A stretch of 64,000 nt of DNA from Rhizobium sp. PP-CC-3A-592 (lineage in GTDB: Bacteria; Pseudomonadota; Alphaproteobacteria; Rhizobiales; Rhizobiaceae). The stretch spans positions 434,001 through 498,000 of the forward strand of contig NZ_QJSR01000002.1 of the NCBI RefSeq assembly GCF_003217095.1, given 5' to 3'. The notes beneath the pieces were generated by a model that worked only from the letters and a program-made list of their open reading frames with translations, did no database searches and had not been told where the DNA came from. The position numbers and the translations under genes are program-made. Shown here in pieces: positions 1 to 9,706 of this stretch (position 1 is its first letter; each line of letters begins with the position of its first letter).

Positions 1-1870
1 TGACGACCTTCTTGCGGTCTGAGATCCCGGCTTCGCTGCGGGCCTGGCCGACGAAGGGGGTCTCGTAGGTCGAGTACATGTAGGCGGTCGGCGATGCGAA
101 CTCGGCCGCGCAGGTGTCGATGCGCTTGTAGACAGGGTGAACGTCGAGCGCGTTGCGCTTCTCGGCCACTTCCTTCGGGCGCTTGCCCGAGAGCGTGGCG
201 AGGCGCGCGTCCGAGAAGCCCATGGCCTTCAGCATGCGCAGGTTGCCGGCGTCGTCCGGCAAGCCGTGCTCGCGAATGCGGGCTTCCATGTCCACGATGG
301 CCTTGAGCTGGGCGATGAACCACGGGTCGATCTTCGAGCCGTCATGCACGTCGGCTTCCGACATGCCGAGGCGCAGCGCCTGGGCGACCATGCGCAGGCG
401 GTCGGGGGTCGGCGTGCCGATGGCGGCGCGGATGGCGTTGCGGCCATCGCTGCCATCATCGAGGCCGGGAATCTCGATCTCGTCGAGGCCGGTCAGGCCG
501 GTTTCCATGCCGCGCAGGGCCTTCTGCAACGATTCGGCAAAGGTGCGGCCGATCGCCATGACCTCGCCGACCGACTTCATGGCCGTCGTCAGCACCGGCG
601 AGGCGCCCGGGAATTTTTCGAAGGCGAAGCGCGGGATTTTCACGACGACATAGTCGATCGACGGTTCGAAAGAGGCCGGCGTGGCGCCGCCGGTGATGTC
701 GTTTTCCAGTTCGTCCAGCGTGTAGCCGACCGCGAGCTTGGCGGCGATCTTGGCGATCGGAAAGCCGGTAGCCTTGGAGGCCAGCGCCGAGGAGCGGGAC
801 ACGCGCGGGTTCATCTCGATGACGACGAGGCGGCCGTCCTTGGGGTTGACGGCGAACTGCACGTTCGAACCGCCGGTTTCGACGCCAATCTCGCGCAGCA
901 CCGCGATCGAGGCGTTGCGCATGATCTGGTATTCCTTGTCCGTCAAGGTCAGCGCAGGGGCAACGGTGATGCTATCGCCCGTATGGACGCCCATCGGGTC
1001 GATGTTCTCGATCGAGCAGATGATGATGCAGTTGTCCGCCGTGTCGCGGACGACCTCCATCTCATATTCCTTCCAGCCGAGCACCGATTCCTCGATCAGC
1101 ACTTCGGTGGTGGGGGAGGCATCGAGACCGGAGGAGACGATCTCGAAGAATTCCGACCGGTTATAGGCGATGCCGCCGCCGGTGCCGCCGAGCGTGAAGG
1201 ACGGGCGGATGATGGTGGGGAGGCCGATCTGGTCGATCGCCTGTGCGGCCAGCGCCATGGCGTGGCTCATGTAGCGCTGCTTGCGGTCGGTCTCGCCGAG
1301 GTTCCACTCATTTTCCAGCGTGTCGAGCGCCGTGTCGAGCGCTGCGCCGGACAGGCTGTCCTTGAGCTTGTTGCGCTCGGCCTCATGCGTCTTTCGGTCG
1401 GCATCCTTGATGTCGGTGGCATTCGCCAGCATCGACTTGGGCGTTTCCAGCCCGATGCGGGCCATGGCCTCACGGAAGAGCGCGCGGTCTTCGGCCATGT
1501 CGATGGCGGCGGGCTTCGCGCCGATCATCTCGACATTGTAGCGGTCGAGCACGCCCATGCGCTTCAGGGAGAGGGCCGTGTTGAGTGCGGTCTGTCCGCC
1601 CATGGTGGGGAGCAGCGCATCCGGGCGTTCCTTGGCGATGATCTTGGCCACCACCTCGGGGGTAATCGGCTCGACATAGGTCGCGTCTGCAAGGCCCGGA
1701 TCGGTCATGATGGTCGCGGGATTGGAGTTGACCAGGATGACCCGGAACCCTTCTTCCTTCAGCGCTTTGCAAGCCTGTGTTCCGGAATAGTCGAACTCGC
1801 ATGCCTGGCCAATGACGATCGGTCCAGCGCCGATGATGAGGATGGACTTGATATCTTGGCGCTTGGGCAT
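1..1870 (-). CDS. carB: carbamoyl-phosphate synthase large subunit, N-terminal part (runs off left edge)
   Basis: The large subunit makes carbamoyl phosphate from bicarbonate, ammonia and two ATP for arginine and pyrimidine synthesis. Reading leftwards from the ATG at 1868-1870, the protein begins [20 protein letters not shown] and continues with [10 protein letters not shown] and the [11 protein letters not shown] signature, which is the classic CarB N-terminus. About 623 codons are present, covering the first carboxyphosphate-forming ATP-grasp half and a little beyond; the 3' end lies outside the window. The small subunit (carA) is on the same strand about 6.3 kb upstream, separated by opposite-strand genes, so the two are not an operon. 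Such unlinked carA/carB is usual in rhizobia. Confidence 0.97.
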   Translation of the reverse strand, partial: MPKRQDIKSILIIGAGPIVIGQACEFDYSGTQACKALKEEGFRVILVNSNPATIMTDPGLADATYVEPITPEVVAKIIAKERPDALLPTMGGQTALNTALSLKRMGVLDRYNVEMIGAKPAAIDMAEDRALFREAMARIGLETPKSMLANATDIKDADRKTHEAERNKLKDSLSGAALDTALDTLENEWNLGETDRKQRYMSHAMALAAQAIDQIGLPTIIRPSFTLGGTGGGIAYNRSEFFEIVSSGLDASPTTEVLIEESVLGWKEYEMEVVRDTADNCIIICSIENIDPMGVHTGDSITVAPALTLTDKEYQIMRNASIAVLREIGVETGGSNVQFAVNPKDGRLVVIEMNPRVSRSSALASKATGFPIAKIAAKLAVGYTLDELENDITGGATPASFEPSIDYVVVKIPRFAFEKFPGASPVLTTAMKSVGEVMAIGRTFAESLQKALRGMETGLTGLDEIEIPGLDDGSDGRNAIRAAIGTPTPDRLRMVAQALRLGMSEADVHDGSKIDPWFIAQLKAIVDMEARIREHGLPDDAGNLRMLKAMGFSDARLATLSGKRPKEVAEKRNALDVHPVYKRIDTCAAEFASPTAYMYSTYETPFVGQARSEAGISDRKKVV

Positions 1871-2135
1871 GGTCTAGGTTCCGCTTTTCAGGCTGCGCGA
1901 AAAGCCGGCTCCGATGGCGGGTGTCCATCGGCCGGTCGTGCAGTCTCACGTCTTTAAGGCTAGAAGGGGCTTATAGGGAAATGGGCGCCGGAGCGAAACC
2001 CCGAAATCGCGATCACAACAGGAAAATGCGGTCGGAAAAGTGCTGGCAAACGCATTCGGCGCCGGGGATACCTTTTCCATAAGCATGCGTTATATCGATC
2101 GCATCCGTGATGCCGAACCAAGGGAGTGAACCGCC

Positions 2136-3047
2136 ATGGAATGGAAGGGCCGTCGCCAGTCGAGCAATGTCGAGGATCAGAGCGGCTCCGGGCCCGTACG
2201 GGGCGGTTTCGGCCGCGGTGGGGGTTTCCGCATTCCCATGGGCGGCGGACGCGGCGGCGGCTTGAGCATCGGCACCATCATCTTCCTCGTGGTGATCTAC
2301 TTCATCTTCAAGGCCATGGGCATCGACCTGCTGCAGGTCCTCGACGGCGGCCAGACGGGACAGTCCGGCTACGAGCAGAGCCAGGGCAGCACGCAGGGCA
2401 CGGCCGAGCAGGAGGAAACCAAGGCCTTCATCAAAACCGTCCTCGCCGAGACCGAGGATACGTGGAACGGCATCTTCCAGTCGAACGGTCAGACCTATCG
2501 CGAGCCGACGCTTGTGTTCTTCACGGGCGGCGTGCAGTCGGCCTGCGGTCAGGCCTCGTCGGCTTCGGGCCCGTTCTATTGCCCGGGTGACCAGAAGGTC
2601 TATCTCGACACCTCCTTCTTCGACGAGCTTTCCCAGCGCTTCCAGGCCTCGGGCGATTTTGCGCAGGCCTATGTCGTGGCGCATGAAGTCGGGCATCACG
2701 TGCAGAACCTGCTTGGCACGCTGCCGCAGGTCAACGAGCAGCGGCAGGGCATGGATGAGGCGTCGTCCAACGAGCTTTCCGTCCGCACCGAGCTGCAGGC
2801 CGACTGCTATGCCGGCATCTGGGGCAAGTATACGCAGCAGAAGGGCCTGCTGGAGCAGGGTGACCTCGAAGAGGCGCTCAATGCCGCAACCCAGATCGGC
2901 GACGATACGCTGCAGAAGCGGACGCAGGGCTATGTCGTGCCGGAAAGCTTCAACCATGGCACGTCTCAGCAGCGGGCGACGTGGTTCAAGCGCGGCTTCG
3001 ACAGCGGGCAGCTGCAGGTGTGCGATACGTTCAACAACCCGGTCTGA
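2136..3047 (+). CDS. neutral zinc metallopeptidase (YpfJ family)
   Basis: 303 aa. The N-terminus is a short basic, glycine-rich cytoplasmic stretch, followed by one hydrophobic segment (about residues 46-64, IGTIIFLVVIYFIFKAMG). This fits a membrane-anchored protein with its peptidase domain outside. The zinc-binding motif is clear: AHEVGHHVQN (HExxH) near residue 183, and a downstream ELQADCYAGIW carries the likely third ligand. Length and architecture match the YpfJ/zinc_peptidase family, whose substrates are not known. An AAGGGAG ribosome site precedes the start. The gene stands alone, and a GCATGCGG hairpin follows its stop. Confidence 0.93.
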   Translation: MEWKGRRQSSNVEDQSGSGPVRGGFGRGGGFRIPMGGGRGGGLSIGTIIFLVVIYFIFKAMGIDLLQVLDGGQTGQSGYEQSQGSTQGTAEQEETKAFIKTVLAETEDTWNGIFQSNGQTYREPTLVFFTGGVQSACGQASSASGPFYCPGDQKVYLDTSFFDELSQRFQASGDFAQAYVVAHEVGHHVQNLLGTLPQVNEQRQGMDEASSNELSVRTELQADCYAGIWGKYTQQKGLLEQGDLEEALNAATQIGDDTLQKRTQGYVVPESFNHGTSQQRATWFKRGFDSGQLQVCDTFNNPV

Positions 3048-3055
3048 CCGATCCT

Positions 3056-3086
3056 GCATGCGGGCGGCTTTGTTCCGTCCGCATGC
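3056..3086 (+). terminator. hairpin after the metallopeptidase gene
   Basis: Arms GCATGCGGGCG and CGTCCGCATGC pair with one G-T wobble around a short T-rich loop, starting 9 bases after the stop codon. There is no strong U-tract, so termination efficiency is uncertain. Confidence 0.5.
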
Positions 3087-3089
3087 CAT

Positions 3090-3107
3090 CTGTCTCTCTT
3101 GTGTCAT
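3090..3107 (+). promoter_or_regulatory. candidate Pho box upstream of phoX
   Basis: CTGTCTC-TCTT-GTGTCAT resembles the PhoB operator of two CTGTCAT half-sites separated by 4 bases: 5/7 and 6/7 matches at the exact spacing. It lies 48 bases before the phoX ATG. Regulation of a PhoX phosphatase by phosphate starvation is biologically expected. The box is inferred from sequence only. Confidence 0.55.
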
Positions 3108-3155
3108 GAGCAGTCGCTAATCCAGGCGCATTCCAACGCACCAGGAGCGCCTCTC

Positions 3156-5069
3156 ATGGCAGACTGTCCCAGCACCTCATCGCCCGTCATCCGCGACATC
3201 ATCGCGGCCCGGGCTTCGCGCAGAAGTTTTCTCAAGGGCTTTACGGCGATGGGCACCATCGCGGCGACCGGCACCGGCTTCGTCGGGTCGCTGTTTTCAG
3301 AGGAAAGCTTCGCGGCATCGGCCGCGTCCAGCCTGCAATTCACCGAATTGAAGCGCGTCTACGACAAGAACATGGCGGTTGCGCCCGGCTACAAGGCCGA
3401 CGTGGTCGCGCGCTGGGGCGATCCGATGACCGGCTCCACGTCTGCCTTCGACGGAACCGTGCCATCGGCTGCCGAGCAACTGGTGCGCTTCGGCTATAAT
3501 TGCGACTACATCGCCTTCATGCCGCTGCCCAAGGGGTCCGCCAGCGCCGATCACGGCCTGCTCTGCGTCAACAACGAATACATCTCGCCGAACGTGATCT
3601 TTCCCGGCATGACCGAGGACGATGCCGGTGCGACGATGACGCGGGAGCAAGTGGATTTCGGCATGGCCGCCATGGGTCATTCCATCGTCGAGGTGAAGAT
3701 GGAGAATGGCGCCTGGGCCATGGTTCAGGACAGCACCCACAACCGCCGCCTGACGGTGGAAACGCCGATGGCGCTGTCCGGCCCCGTCGCGGGTCATGAT
3801 CTCGTCAAGACCAAGGACGATCCGGAGGGGCGCCTCGTGCGCGGCACCAACTACAATTGCGGCGGCGGCGTCACCCCCTGGGGCACGGTGCTGACCTGCG
3901 AGGAGGGCGCTTCCGATACGTTCGGCGGCAAGCCGGACGGGTCGGCGATCGCGCCGGTGCTGGAGCGTTACGGTTTCGACGGTTCCGATATCTATGGCCG
4001 CGCCCGATTTCATGATCGCTTCGACATGACCAAGGAGCCCAACGAACCGAACCGTTTCGACTGGGTGGTCGAGATCGACCCCTACGATCCGTCTTCCACG
4101 CCCATCAAGCGCACGGCGCTCGGCCGCATGAGCCACGAGGCCTCCACGGTCGTGCACAACAAGGACGGCCGGATCGTCGTCTACATGGGCGACGACGACT
4201 ATTTCGAATATACCTATCGCTTCGTTACCAAGGCGGCCTTCGATCCCGCAAAGCTGGAAACGGCGAAGGACATTCTGGACGATGGCATCCTGTCCGTCGC
4301 GCGCTTCGATGACGACGGCACGCTGCACTGGCTGCCGCTGGTGCACGGGCAGGGGCCGCTGACCGCCGAAAACGGCTTTGCGTCTCAGGCGGAGGTGCTG
4401 CTGAAGACGCGTCTTGCCGCCGACGCGGTCGGGGCAACGCCGATGGACCGGCCGGAAGACATGGAGACCAACCCGGTGACGGGCCGTGTCTATGCCGTCA
4501 TGACCAAGAACAAGAAGCGTGAACAGGACAAGCTGAACCCTGCCAACACCCGGCCGGAAAACCTGTGGGGACATATCGTCGAGCTGATCCCGCCCGGCGG
4601 ACGCGGCCGCGATGCCGACCATACGGCTGACATCTATGAATGGGACCTGTTCGTTCTCGCCGGAAATCCGGCCGACGCGGCGACCAGGGCGAGCTTCCAT
4701 CCGGAAACCTCTGAAAACGGCTGGTTCGTCTGTCCCGACAACATCACCTTCGACCCCTCGGGCCGGCTCTGGGTCGCGACGGATGGCGCGAACGATTTCG
4801 GCTTGCCGGACGGGATCTACGGCATCGACACGGAAGGTCCGGCCCGCGGCCTGCCGAAGCTGCTCTTTACCTGTCCCGCCGGTGCGGAGGCGACCGGGCC
4901 TTGCTTCACGCCCGATGGCAAGACCCTGTTCGTCTCCGTGCAGCATCCGGCCGAGGATGCCGAAACGCTGGACAAGGCCGAAACCCTCTGGCCGGACTTC
5001 AAGGGCACGCTGCCCCGGCCGTCCGTGGTCGCGATCCGCAAGATCGAGGACGGCGCCGTCGGCGCCTGA
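3156..5069 (+). CDS. phoX: PhoX-family alkaline phosphatase (DUF839), Tat-exported
   Basis: 637 aa from the ATG at 3156, which has AGGAG 10 bases upstream; an in-frame upstream start would add 19 residues ahead of the box-containing region and is less likely. A twin-arginine signal SRRSFLKGF lies near residue 22, followed by a hydrophobic segment, so the folded protein should be exported to the periplasm. DUF839 landmarks are visible: LLCVNNEY, NCGGGVTPWGTVLTCEEG, GRMSHEAS and a late FVCPDNITFDPSGRLWVATDG beta-propeller-like stretch. PhoX enzymes are calcium/iron-dependent phosphomonoesterases that release phosphate from organic esters. The candidate Pho box upstream supports this role. Some DUF839 proteins have other or unknown substrates. 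Confidence 0.9.
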   Translation: MADCPSTSSPVIRDIIAARASRRSFLKGFTAMGTIAATGTGFVGSLFSEESFAASAASSLQFTELKRVYDKNMAVAPGYKADVVARWGDPMTGSTSAFDGTVPSAAEQLVRFGYNCDYIAFMPLPKGSASADHGLLCVNNEYISPNVIFPGMTEDDAGATMTREQVDFGMAAMGHSIVEVKMENGAWAMVQDSTHNRRLTVETPMALSGPVAGHDLVKTKDDPEGRLVRGTNYNCGGGVTPWGTVLTCEEGASDTFGGKPDGSAIAPVLERYGFDGSDIYGRARFHDRFDMTKEPNEPNRFDWVVEIDPYDPSSTPIKRTALGRMSHEASTVVHNKDGRIVVYMGDDDYFEYTYRFVTKAAFDPAKLETAKDILDDGILSVARFDDDGTLHWLPLVHGQGPLTAENGFASQAEVLLKTRLAADAVGATPMDRPEDMETNPVTGRVYAVMTKNKKREQDKLNPANTRPENLWGHIVELIPPGGRGRDADHTADIYEWDLFVLAGNPADAATRASFHPETSENGWFVCPDNITFDPSGRLWVATDGANDFGLPDGIYGIDTEGPARGLPKLLFTCPAGAEATGPCFTPDGKTLFVSVQHPAEDAETLDKAETLWPDFKGTLPRPSVVAIRKIEDGAVGA

Positions 5070-5098
5070 TCCGCGCCCGATCGACGTATTGCCGCTGC

Positions 5099-5138
5099 GG
5101 GACCCGGCCATTTCACATGGCCGGGTCCCGTTCTCTTT
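5099..5138 (+). terminator. rho-independent terminator of phoX
   Basis: A perfect 13-bp stem (GGGACCCGGCCAT / ATGGCCGGGTCCC) with a 5-base loop is followed by a T-rich run, starting 30 bases after the phoX stop. Confidence 0.85.
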
Positions 5139-5303
5139 CCGCCGCCGATATCCGCGGTGAGGATCGTAGCGACAATGGCCGTTGCCTCGCTTCCTGCTTG
5201 CCTCTACAGCAGCGGGAAGCAGACGGAGCCCGGCAGGGTCGGACGGTTTGCGTTAGGGCCTCGTGTCTTCGAGACGCGTTGTGCGGGAGTGGGGAGGTTT
5301 GGC

Positions 5304-6545
5304 ATGATCGATCCGGCTGCTGCGAGGCGGGGGCTATTCCTCGTTTTCATGATCCTCTTTCTCGACATCATCGGCATCGCGATCATCATGCCGGTGCTGC
5401 CGGCCTTTCTGGCGGAACTGACGGGAGATACGGTCAGCGACACGGCCATCGATGGCGGATGGTTGCTGCTCGTCTATTCCGGCATGCAATTTCTGTTCGC
5501 TCCGCTGATCGGCAATCTCTCTGACAGGTTCGGACGCCGCCCGGTCCTTCTCGCATCGGTGCTGACCTTCGCAATCGACAACCTGATCTGCGCGCTGGCC
5601 ACGAGTTTCGGCATGCTGTTCGTCGGGCGCATTCTTGCCGGCATCTCCGGCGCCAGCTTTTCCACCGCCTCGGCCTTCATCGCCGACGTTTCCGACGACA
5701 GCAACCGCGCCAAGAATTTCGGTCTCATCGGCATTGCCTTCGGCACGGGCTTTGCGCTGGGGCCGGTCATCGGCGGAGCACTCGGCGAGTTCGGCCCGCG
5801 TGTGCCATTCTATGGTGCGGCGCTGCTCTCCTTCGTCAATTTCGTGGTCGCCTTCTTCCTGCTGCCGGAAACGCTGGAGCGCAAGCATCGCCGGCGCTTC
5901 GAGTGGCGGCGCGCCAATCCGCTCGGCGCACTGCGCCAGATGCGCAGCTATCCCGGCATCGGCTGGGTGCTGCTGGTGTTCTTCCTCTACTGGCAGGCCC
6001 ATGCGGTCTATCCCTCCGTCTGGTCCTTCGTCGCCACCTATCGCTATGGCTGGAGCGAGGGGCAGATCGGTCTGTCGCTGGGTGTCTTCGGGATCTGCAG
6101 CGCGATCGTCATGGCCTTCATCCTGCCGCGCATCATTCCCGTGCTCGGCGAATGGCGCGCCGGCGCCGTCGGCCTCGTCTTCTGCTGCGTCGGGCTTTTC
6201 GGCTATGCCTTCGCCTTCCAGGGCTGGATGGTCTATGCCGTGATCGCCGCAACGTGCCTGGAGGCGCTTGCCGACCCGCCGCTGCGCTCGATCGCCGCTG
6301 CCAAGGTGCCGCCTTCCGCGCAGGGCGAGCTTCAAGGTGCGCTTTCCAGCATATCCTCCTTCACGACCATTCTCGGGCCGCTGGTCTTCGCGCATATCTT
6401 CAGCCGGTTCACGGCGCCGGATGCGCCGGTGATTTTTGCCGGTGCACCCTACATCCTCTCCGCCGTCCTCATCGCTGCCGCCGTGTTCCTCTATGTGACC
6501 CGCCTGAAACCGAAAGACGCATCCGCCGAAATTCCGAGGATCTGA
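5304..6545 (+). CDS. MFS transporter, TetA-like
   Basis: 413 aa from the ATG at 5304, chosen because GGGGAGG lies 6-12 bases upstream and the first membrane helix (GLFLVFMILFLDIIGIAIIM) starts just after it. The helix-1 DxxGxxxxxPxLP pattern and the loop 2-3 signature (GNLSDRFGRRPVLL) are typical of drug:H+ antiporters of the TetA group. About 12 membrane segments are predicted. This is likely an inner-membrane efflux pump; its substrate cannot be read from sequence. No TetR-type repressor gene is adjacent. Confidence 0.88.
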   Translation: MIDPAAARRGLFLVFMILFLDIIGIAIIMPVLPAFLAELTGDTVSDTAIDGGWLLLVYSGMQFLFAPLIGNLSDRFGRRPVLLASVLTFAIDNLICALATSFGMLFVGRILAGISGASFSTASAFIADVSDDSNRAKNFGLIGIAFGTGFALGPVIGGALGEFGPRVPFYGAALLSFVNFVVAFFLLPETLERKHRRRFEWRRANPLGALRQMRSYPGIGWVLLVFFLYWQAHAVYPSVWSFVATYRYGWSEGQIGLSLGVFGICSAIVMAFILPRIIPVLGEWRAGAVGLVFCCVGLFGYAFAFQGWMVYAVIAATCLEALADPPLRSIAAAKVPPSAQGELQGALSSISSFTTILGPLVFAHIFSRFTAPDAPVIFAGAPYILSAVLIAAAVFLYVTRLKPKDASAEIPRI

Positions 6546-6699
6546 CCGGAGACTGTCTCGAAAACGATCAATCTCTGTGATGTCTGGATGAAATTTCCAG
6601 CAGTGCACGCCTCTGGCTGGAGGTTTGCCGCCATTCGCGCTATGAGCGACGCGTCGCGTGAGCCCATTCCGGCCGCGACGGACCAGAGGCTTTTCGATC

Positions 6700-8088
6700 A
6701 TGCTGACGTCAACGCACCCCGCTGCGGGGGATATCCGTGGGGACAATTCCTGGGCTGCACACTTCCGTGGAAGCGTCATTCTCGGCGTGCCCTTCGTTGC
6801 CGCGCAGATCGCGCAGCTCGCCATCAACACCACCGACGTGGTGATGGTGGGCAAGCTGGGCGCAACGGAGCTTGCCTCCATCATTCTCGCGACGCAGATG
6901 TTCTTCACCATTTTCGTGTTCGGATCCGGCTTTTCCAACGCGGTCGTGCCGATGGTGGCGCAGGCTGTCGGGCGGGGCGATGTCGTGTCGACGCGGCGTT
7001 CCGTGCGCATGGGCATGTGGGCGGTGCTGATCTACGGCGTCCTTACCGCGCCGATCCTGTGGCTGGCCGAGCCGATCCTGCTCTTTGCCGGCCAGCAGCC
7101 GGAGGTAGCGGCGAAGGCGGCCGGCTATCTGCATGTCGCGCAATGGGCTGTCTTCCCGAGCCTCGTCTTCATGGTGCTGCGGGCCTTCCTCAGCGGACTG
7201 GAGCGCGCGGGGATCATTCTCTACATCACCCTGATCACGCTCGTGCTCAATGCCGGCTTCTGCTACCTGCTGATCTATGGCCATTTCGGCTTTCCGGCGC
7301 TCGGCATGGTCGGGGCGGCCTGGGCGGCACTGGCGGTCGCCATCCTCGGCCTCGTGCTCGCCATCGTCTACATCCAGCGGCACGCGGAACTGCGCGGCTT
7401 CGAGCTCTTCGTACGGTTCTGGAATCCCGACTGGCATGCGCTGAAGGAAGTCGTGCTGCTGGGCCTGCCGATCGCCTTGACGATTCTCGCCGAAGTCAGC
7501 CTCTTCACCGTCGCGTCGCTGCTCATGGGCACGATCGGCACGGTGGAACTGGCCGCCCACGGCATCGCCCTGCAATTTGCCTCCATCGCCTTCATGATCC
7601 CGCTCGGACTTGCCCAGGCGGCGACCGTGCGCGTCGGGCTTGCCTATGGCCGCGGCGACATGGAGGGCGTGCGCAAAGCCGGCATCTCGGCGCTCGCGCT
7701 CGGCATCATCTGCGCCGCCCTCGGCTCGACACTGTTTGCCGTCATACCTTATGCGCTCGCCGCGCTCTATCTCGACACCGCGCGCACGGATGCAGCGCTC
7801 GTGCTGGCCTATGCCGGCCCCCTGATCGTCATCGCAGGCGCTTTCCAGCTCGTCGATGGCCTGCAGGCCATTGCCGCCGGCATGTTGCGCGGGTTGAAGG
7901 ACACGACGGTGCCGATGGTGCTGGCGCTGATCTCCTACTGGCCGATCGGCTTCTTCTCGGCCTGGATCTTCGCCTTTCCGCTCGGTTTCGGCGGGCAGGG
8001 CGTCTGGTACGGCTTCTCGCTCGGACTGCTCGCTGCAGCCGTGCTGCTAAACGCCCGGTTCTTCCGGATTGTTCGCAAGCTGAGCTGA
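6700..8088 (+). CDS. MATE family efflux transporter
   Basis: 462 aa. The N-terminal half contains the MATE signature region (FVAAQIAQLAINTTDVVMVGKLG) and the sequence repeats as two six-helix bundles, the second starting near LGLPIALTILAEVSLF. MATE proteins export cationic drugs and metabolites with Na+ or H+ antiport at the inner membrane. The ATG at 6700 is preferred over a GTG 42 bases upstream, because homologues start shortly before the HFRGSVILGVP stretch; its ribosome site (AGAGG) is modest. It follows the MFS gene by about 155 bases on the same strand. Confidence 0.92.
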   Translation: MLTSTHPAAGDIRGDNSWAAHFRGSVILGVPFVAAQIAQLAINTTDVVMVGKLGATELASIILATQMFFTIFVFGSGFSNAVVPMVAQAVGRGDVVSTRRSVRMGMWAVLIYGVLTAPILWLAEPILLFAGQQPEVAAKAAGYLHVAQWAVFPSLVFMVLRAFLSGLERAGIILYITLITLVLNAGFCYLLIYGHFGFPALGMVGAAWAALAVAILGLVLAIVYIQRHAELRGFELFVRFWNPDWHALKEVVLLGLPIALTILAEVSLFTVASLLMGTIGTVELAAHGIALQFASIAFMIPLGLAQAATVRVGLAYGRGDMEGVRKAGISALALGIICAALGSTLFAVIPYALAALYLDTARTDAALVLAYAGPLIVIAGAFQLVDGLQAIAAGMLRGLKDTTVPMVLALISYWPIGFFSAWIFAFPLGFGGQGVWYGFSLGLLAAAVLLNARFFRIVRKLS

Positions 8089-8122
8089 GCCGCTCGCGGG
8101 ATATCGCCCTGCCGCCCGCCTC

Positions 8123-8150
8123 TTCCGGTTCCCGGTCTGATCAACCGGAA
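8123..8150. terminator. possible bidirectional hairpin between MATE gene and carA
   Basis: TTCCGGTT and AACCGGAA form an 8-bp stem around a 12-base loop in the 76-base gap between two convergent genes. There is no strong U-tract on either side. Confidence 0.4.
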
Positions 8151-8164
8151 ACCGCATCAGACAC

Positions 8165-9376
8165 TCAGGCGCGTTCCGCCAGAGCGTCCTCGCCCTTCTT
8201 CTCGCGCAGCAGGTTGACGAAGCGGCGGAAGAGGTAGTGGCTGTCCTGCGGGCCGGGGGAGGCTTCCGGATGGTGCTGGACGGAGAAGACGGGCTTGCCG
8301 GAGAGACGCAGGCCGCAATTTGTGCCATCGAACAAAGAGACGTGGGTCTCCTCGACGCCGGCCGGAAGCGAGGCGGAATCGACCGCAAAGCCGTGGTTCA
8401 TCGAGACGATCTCGACCTTGCCCGTCGTATGATCCTTCACCGGATGGTTGGCGCCGTGATGGCCCTGATGCATCTTTTCGGTCTTGCCGCCGAGCGCAAG
8501 GCCCAGCATCTGGTGGCCGAGGCAGATGCCGAAGACCGGGATGTCGGTTTCGATCAGCTCGCGGATGACAGGCACGGCATATTCGCCGGTCGCTGCCGGA
8601 TCTCCCGGGCCGTTCGAGAGGAAGACGCCATCCGGGTTGAGCGCGAGGACGTCGTCCTTGCTTGTCGTCGCCGGCACGACCGTGACCTTGCAGTCGAGCC
8701 CGGTAAAGAGGCGCAGGATGTTGCGCTTCACACCGTAGTCGATGCAGACGACATGGTACTTGGCCGCATCCGCCGTCAGCGTGGCCGTTTCTTCGTTCCA
8801 GACCCAGGGCTTTTCGCTCCAGACAGAGGACTGCCCCGAGGTCGCGACCTTGGCGAGATCGAGGCCTTCGAGGCCGCTCCAGTCCTTCGCCATCGCCTTC
8901 AGCGCGTCGATGTCGAACTGCCCATTGGCATCATGGGCGATGACGGCGTTCGGGGCGCCGTTCTCACGGATCCAGGCCGTCAGAGCGCGCGTGTCGATGC
9001 CGCACATGCCGATGATCCCGCGGGCCTTCAGCCAGGCGTCGAGATGGCGCACGGCGCGGTAGTTGGAGGGGTCGGTGATATCGGCTTTGAAAATGACGCC
9101 GACCGCGCCGTGGCGAGCTGCCGGCGTCAGGTCCTCGATATCTTCGTCATTGGCGCCGACATTGCCGATATGGGGAAAGGTGAAGGTGACGATCTGGCCG
9201 AGATAAGACGGGTCGGTCAGGATTTCCTGGTAGCCGGTGAGGGCCGTGTTGAAACAGACTTCGGCGGGAACGGCGCCGGTCGCCCCGATGCCCTTGCCTT
9301 CGATCACGGTGCCATCCGCCAGGACGAGCATGGCGGTTGCGGTTTCAATGGTCCATGGAGCGGTCATCGGCGTCAT
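8165..9376 (-). CDS. carA: carbamoyl-phosphate synthase small subunit
   Basis: 403 aa. This glutaminase subunit delivers ammonia to CarB. The N-terminal domain begins MTPMTAPWTIETATAMLVLA and has the GYQEILTDPSYLGQIV and GVGAND-like stretches. The class I glutamine amidotransferase domain carries the nucleophile motif GICLGHQML and a late SVQHHPEASPGP with the catalytic His-Glu. Two start codons three codons apart are possible (9376 and 9367); neither has a strong ribosome site. The frame is open far upstream through dnaG, but that extension is antisense to real genes. Confidence 0.97.
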   Translation of the reverse strand: MTPMTAPWTIETATAMLVLADGTVIEGKGIGATGAVPAEVCFNTALTGYQEILTDPSYLGQIVTFTFPHIGNVGANDEDIEDLTPAARHGAVGVIFKADITDPSNYRAVRHLDAWLKARGIIGMCGIDTRALTAWIRENGAPNAVIAHDANGQFDIDALKAMAKDWSGLEGLDLAKVATSGQSSVWSEKPWVWNEETATLTADAAKYHVVCIDYGVKRNILRLFTGLDCKVTVVPATTSKDDVLALNPDGVFLSNGPGDPAATGEYAVPVIRELIETDIPVFGICLGHQMLGLALGGKTEKMHQGHHGANHPVKDHTTGKVEIVSMNHGFAVDSASLPAGVEETHVSLFDGTNCGLRLSGKPVFSVQHHPEASPGPQDSHYLFRRFVNLLREKKGEDALAERA

Positions 9377-9706
9377 CCCGTTGCGGCGAGGCGGCGGAAG
9401 ATCGGGCCACCGGGTCGCCAAGCTTCTCAGCACCCGGTGCCGCCCGGCGCATTCGGGCGCGGGTCGCAATTCGGGTCTCTCTTGGTGCAGGTCCTCGACA
9501 TAAGCGCGCGGTTGCGCGCGGTCAACCACTGCCAATGGAAATCCGCCGAATAATGCGGCCGCGCCCTGCGCTGCTCGCAAGAGGTCGCCGGCCATCCCAT
9601 CTGATGACGAAGCTGTTTGTTGCGGCCTTGCCGATGGTCTATGAGGGCCGCCAGGACGAAACACCCACAAGAGACGACACACCCACAAGAGACAAGGGAG
9701 ATACCC
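9377..9706. other. divergent intergenic region carA / yqeY-like
   Basis: These 330 bases separate divergent genes and must hold both promoters. No convincing -35/-10 pair was found. The one visible structure is a direct repeat, ACACCCACAAGAGAC, in two copies 18 bases apart (about 9661-9693), just upstream of the ribosome site of the rightward gene. Confidence 0.5.

Noticed and set aside
137-1957. A 606-codon open frame on the plus strand, opposite carB
   Set aside because: carB is certain on the minus strand; high GC leaves the complementary frame open and its translation is Arg/Gly/His/Asp-rich with no domain.
3297-5111. A 604-codon frame on the minus strand opposite phoX
   Set aside because: Antisense of a well-supported Tat-exported phosphatase; composition is shadow-like.
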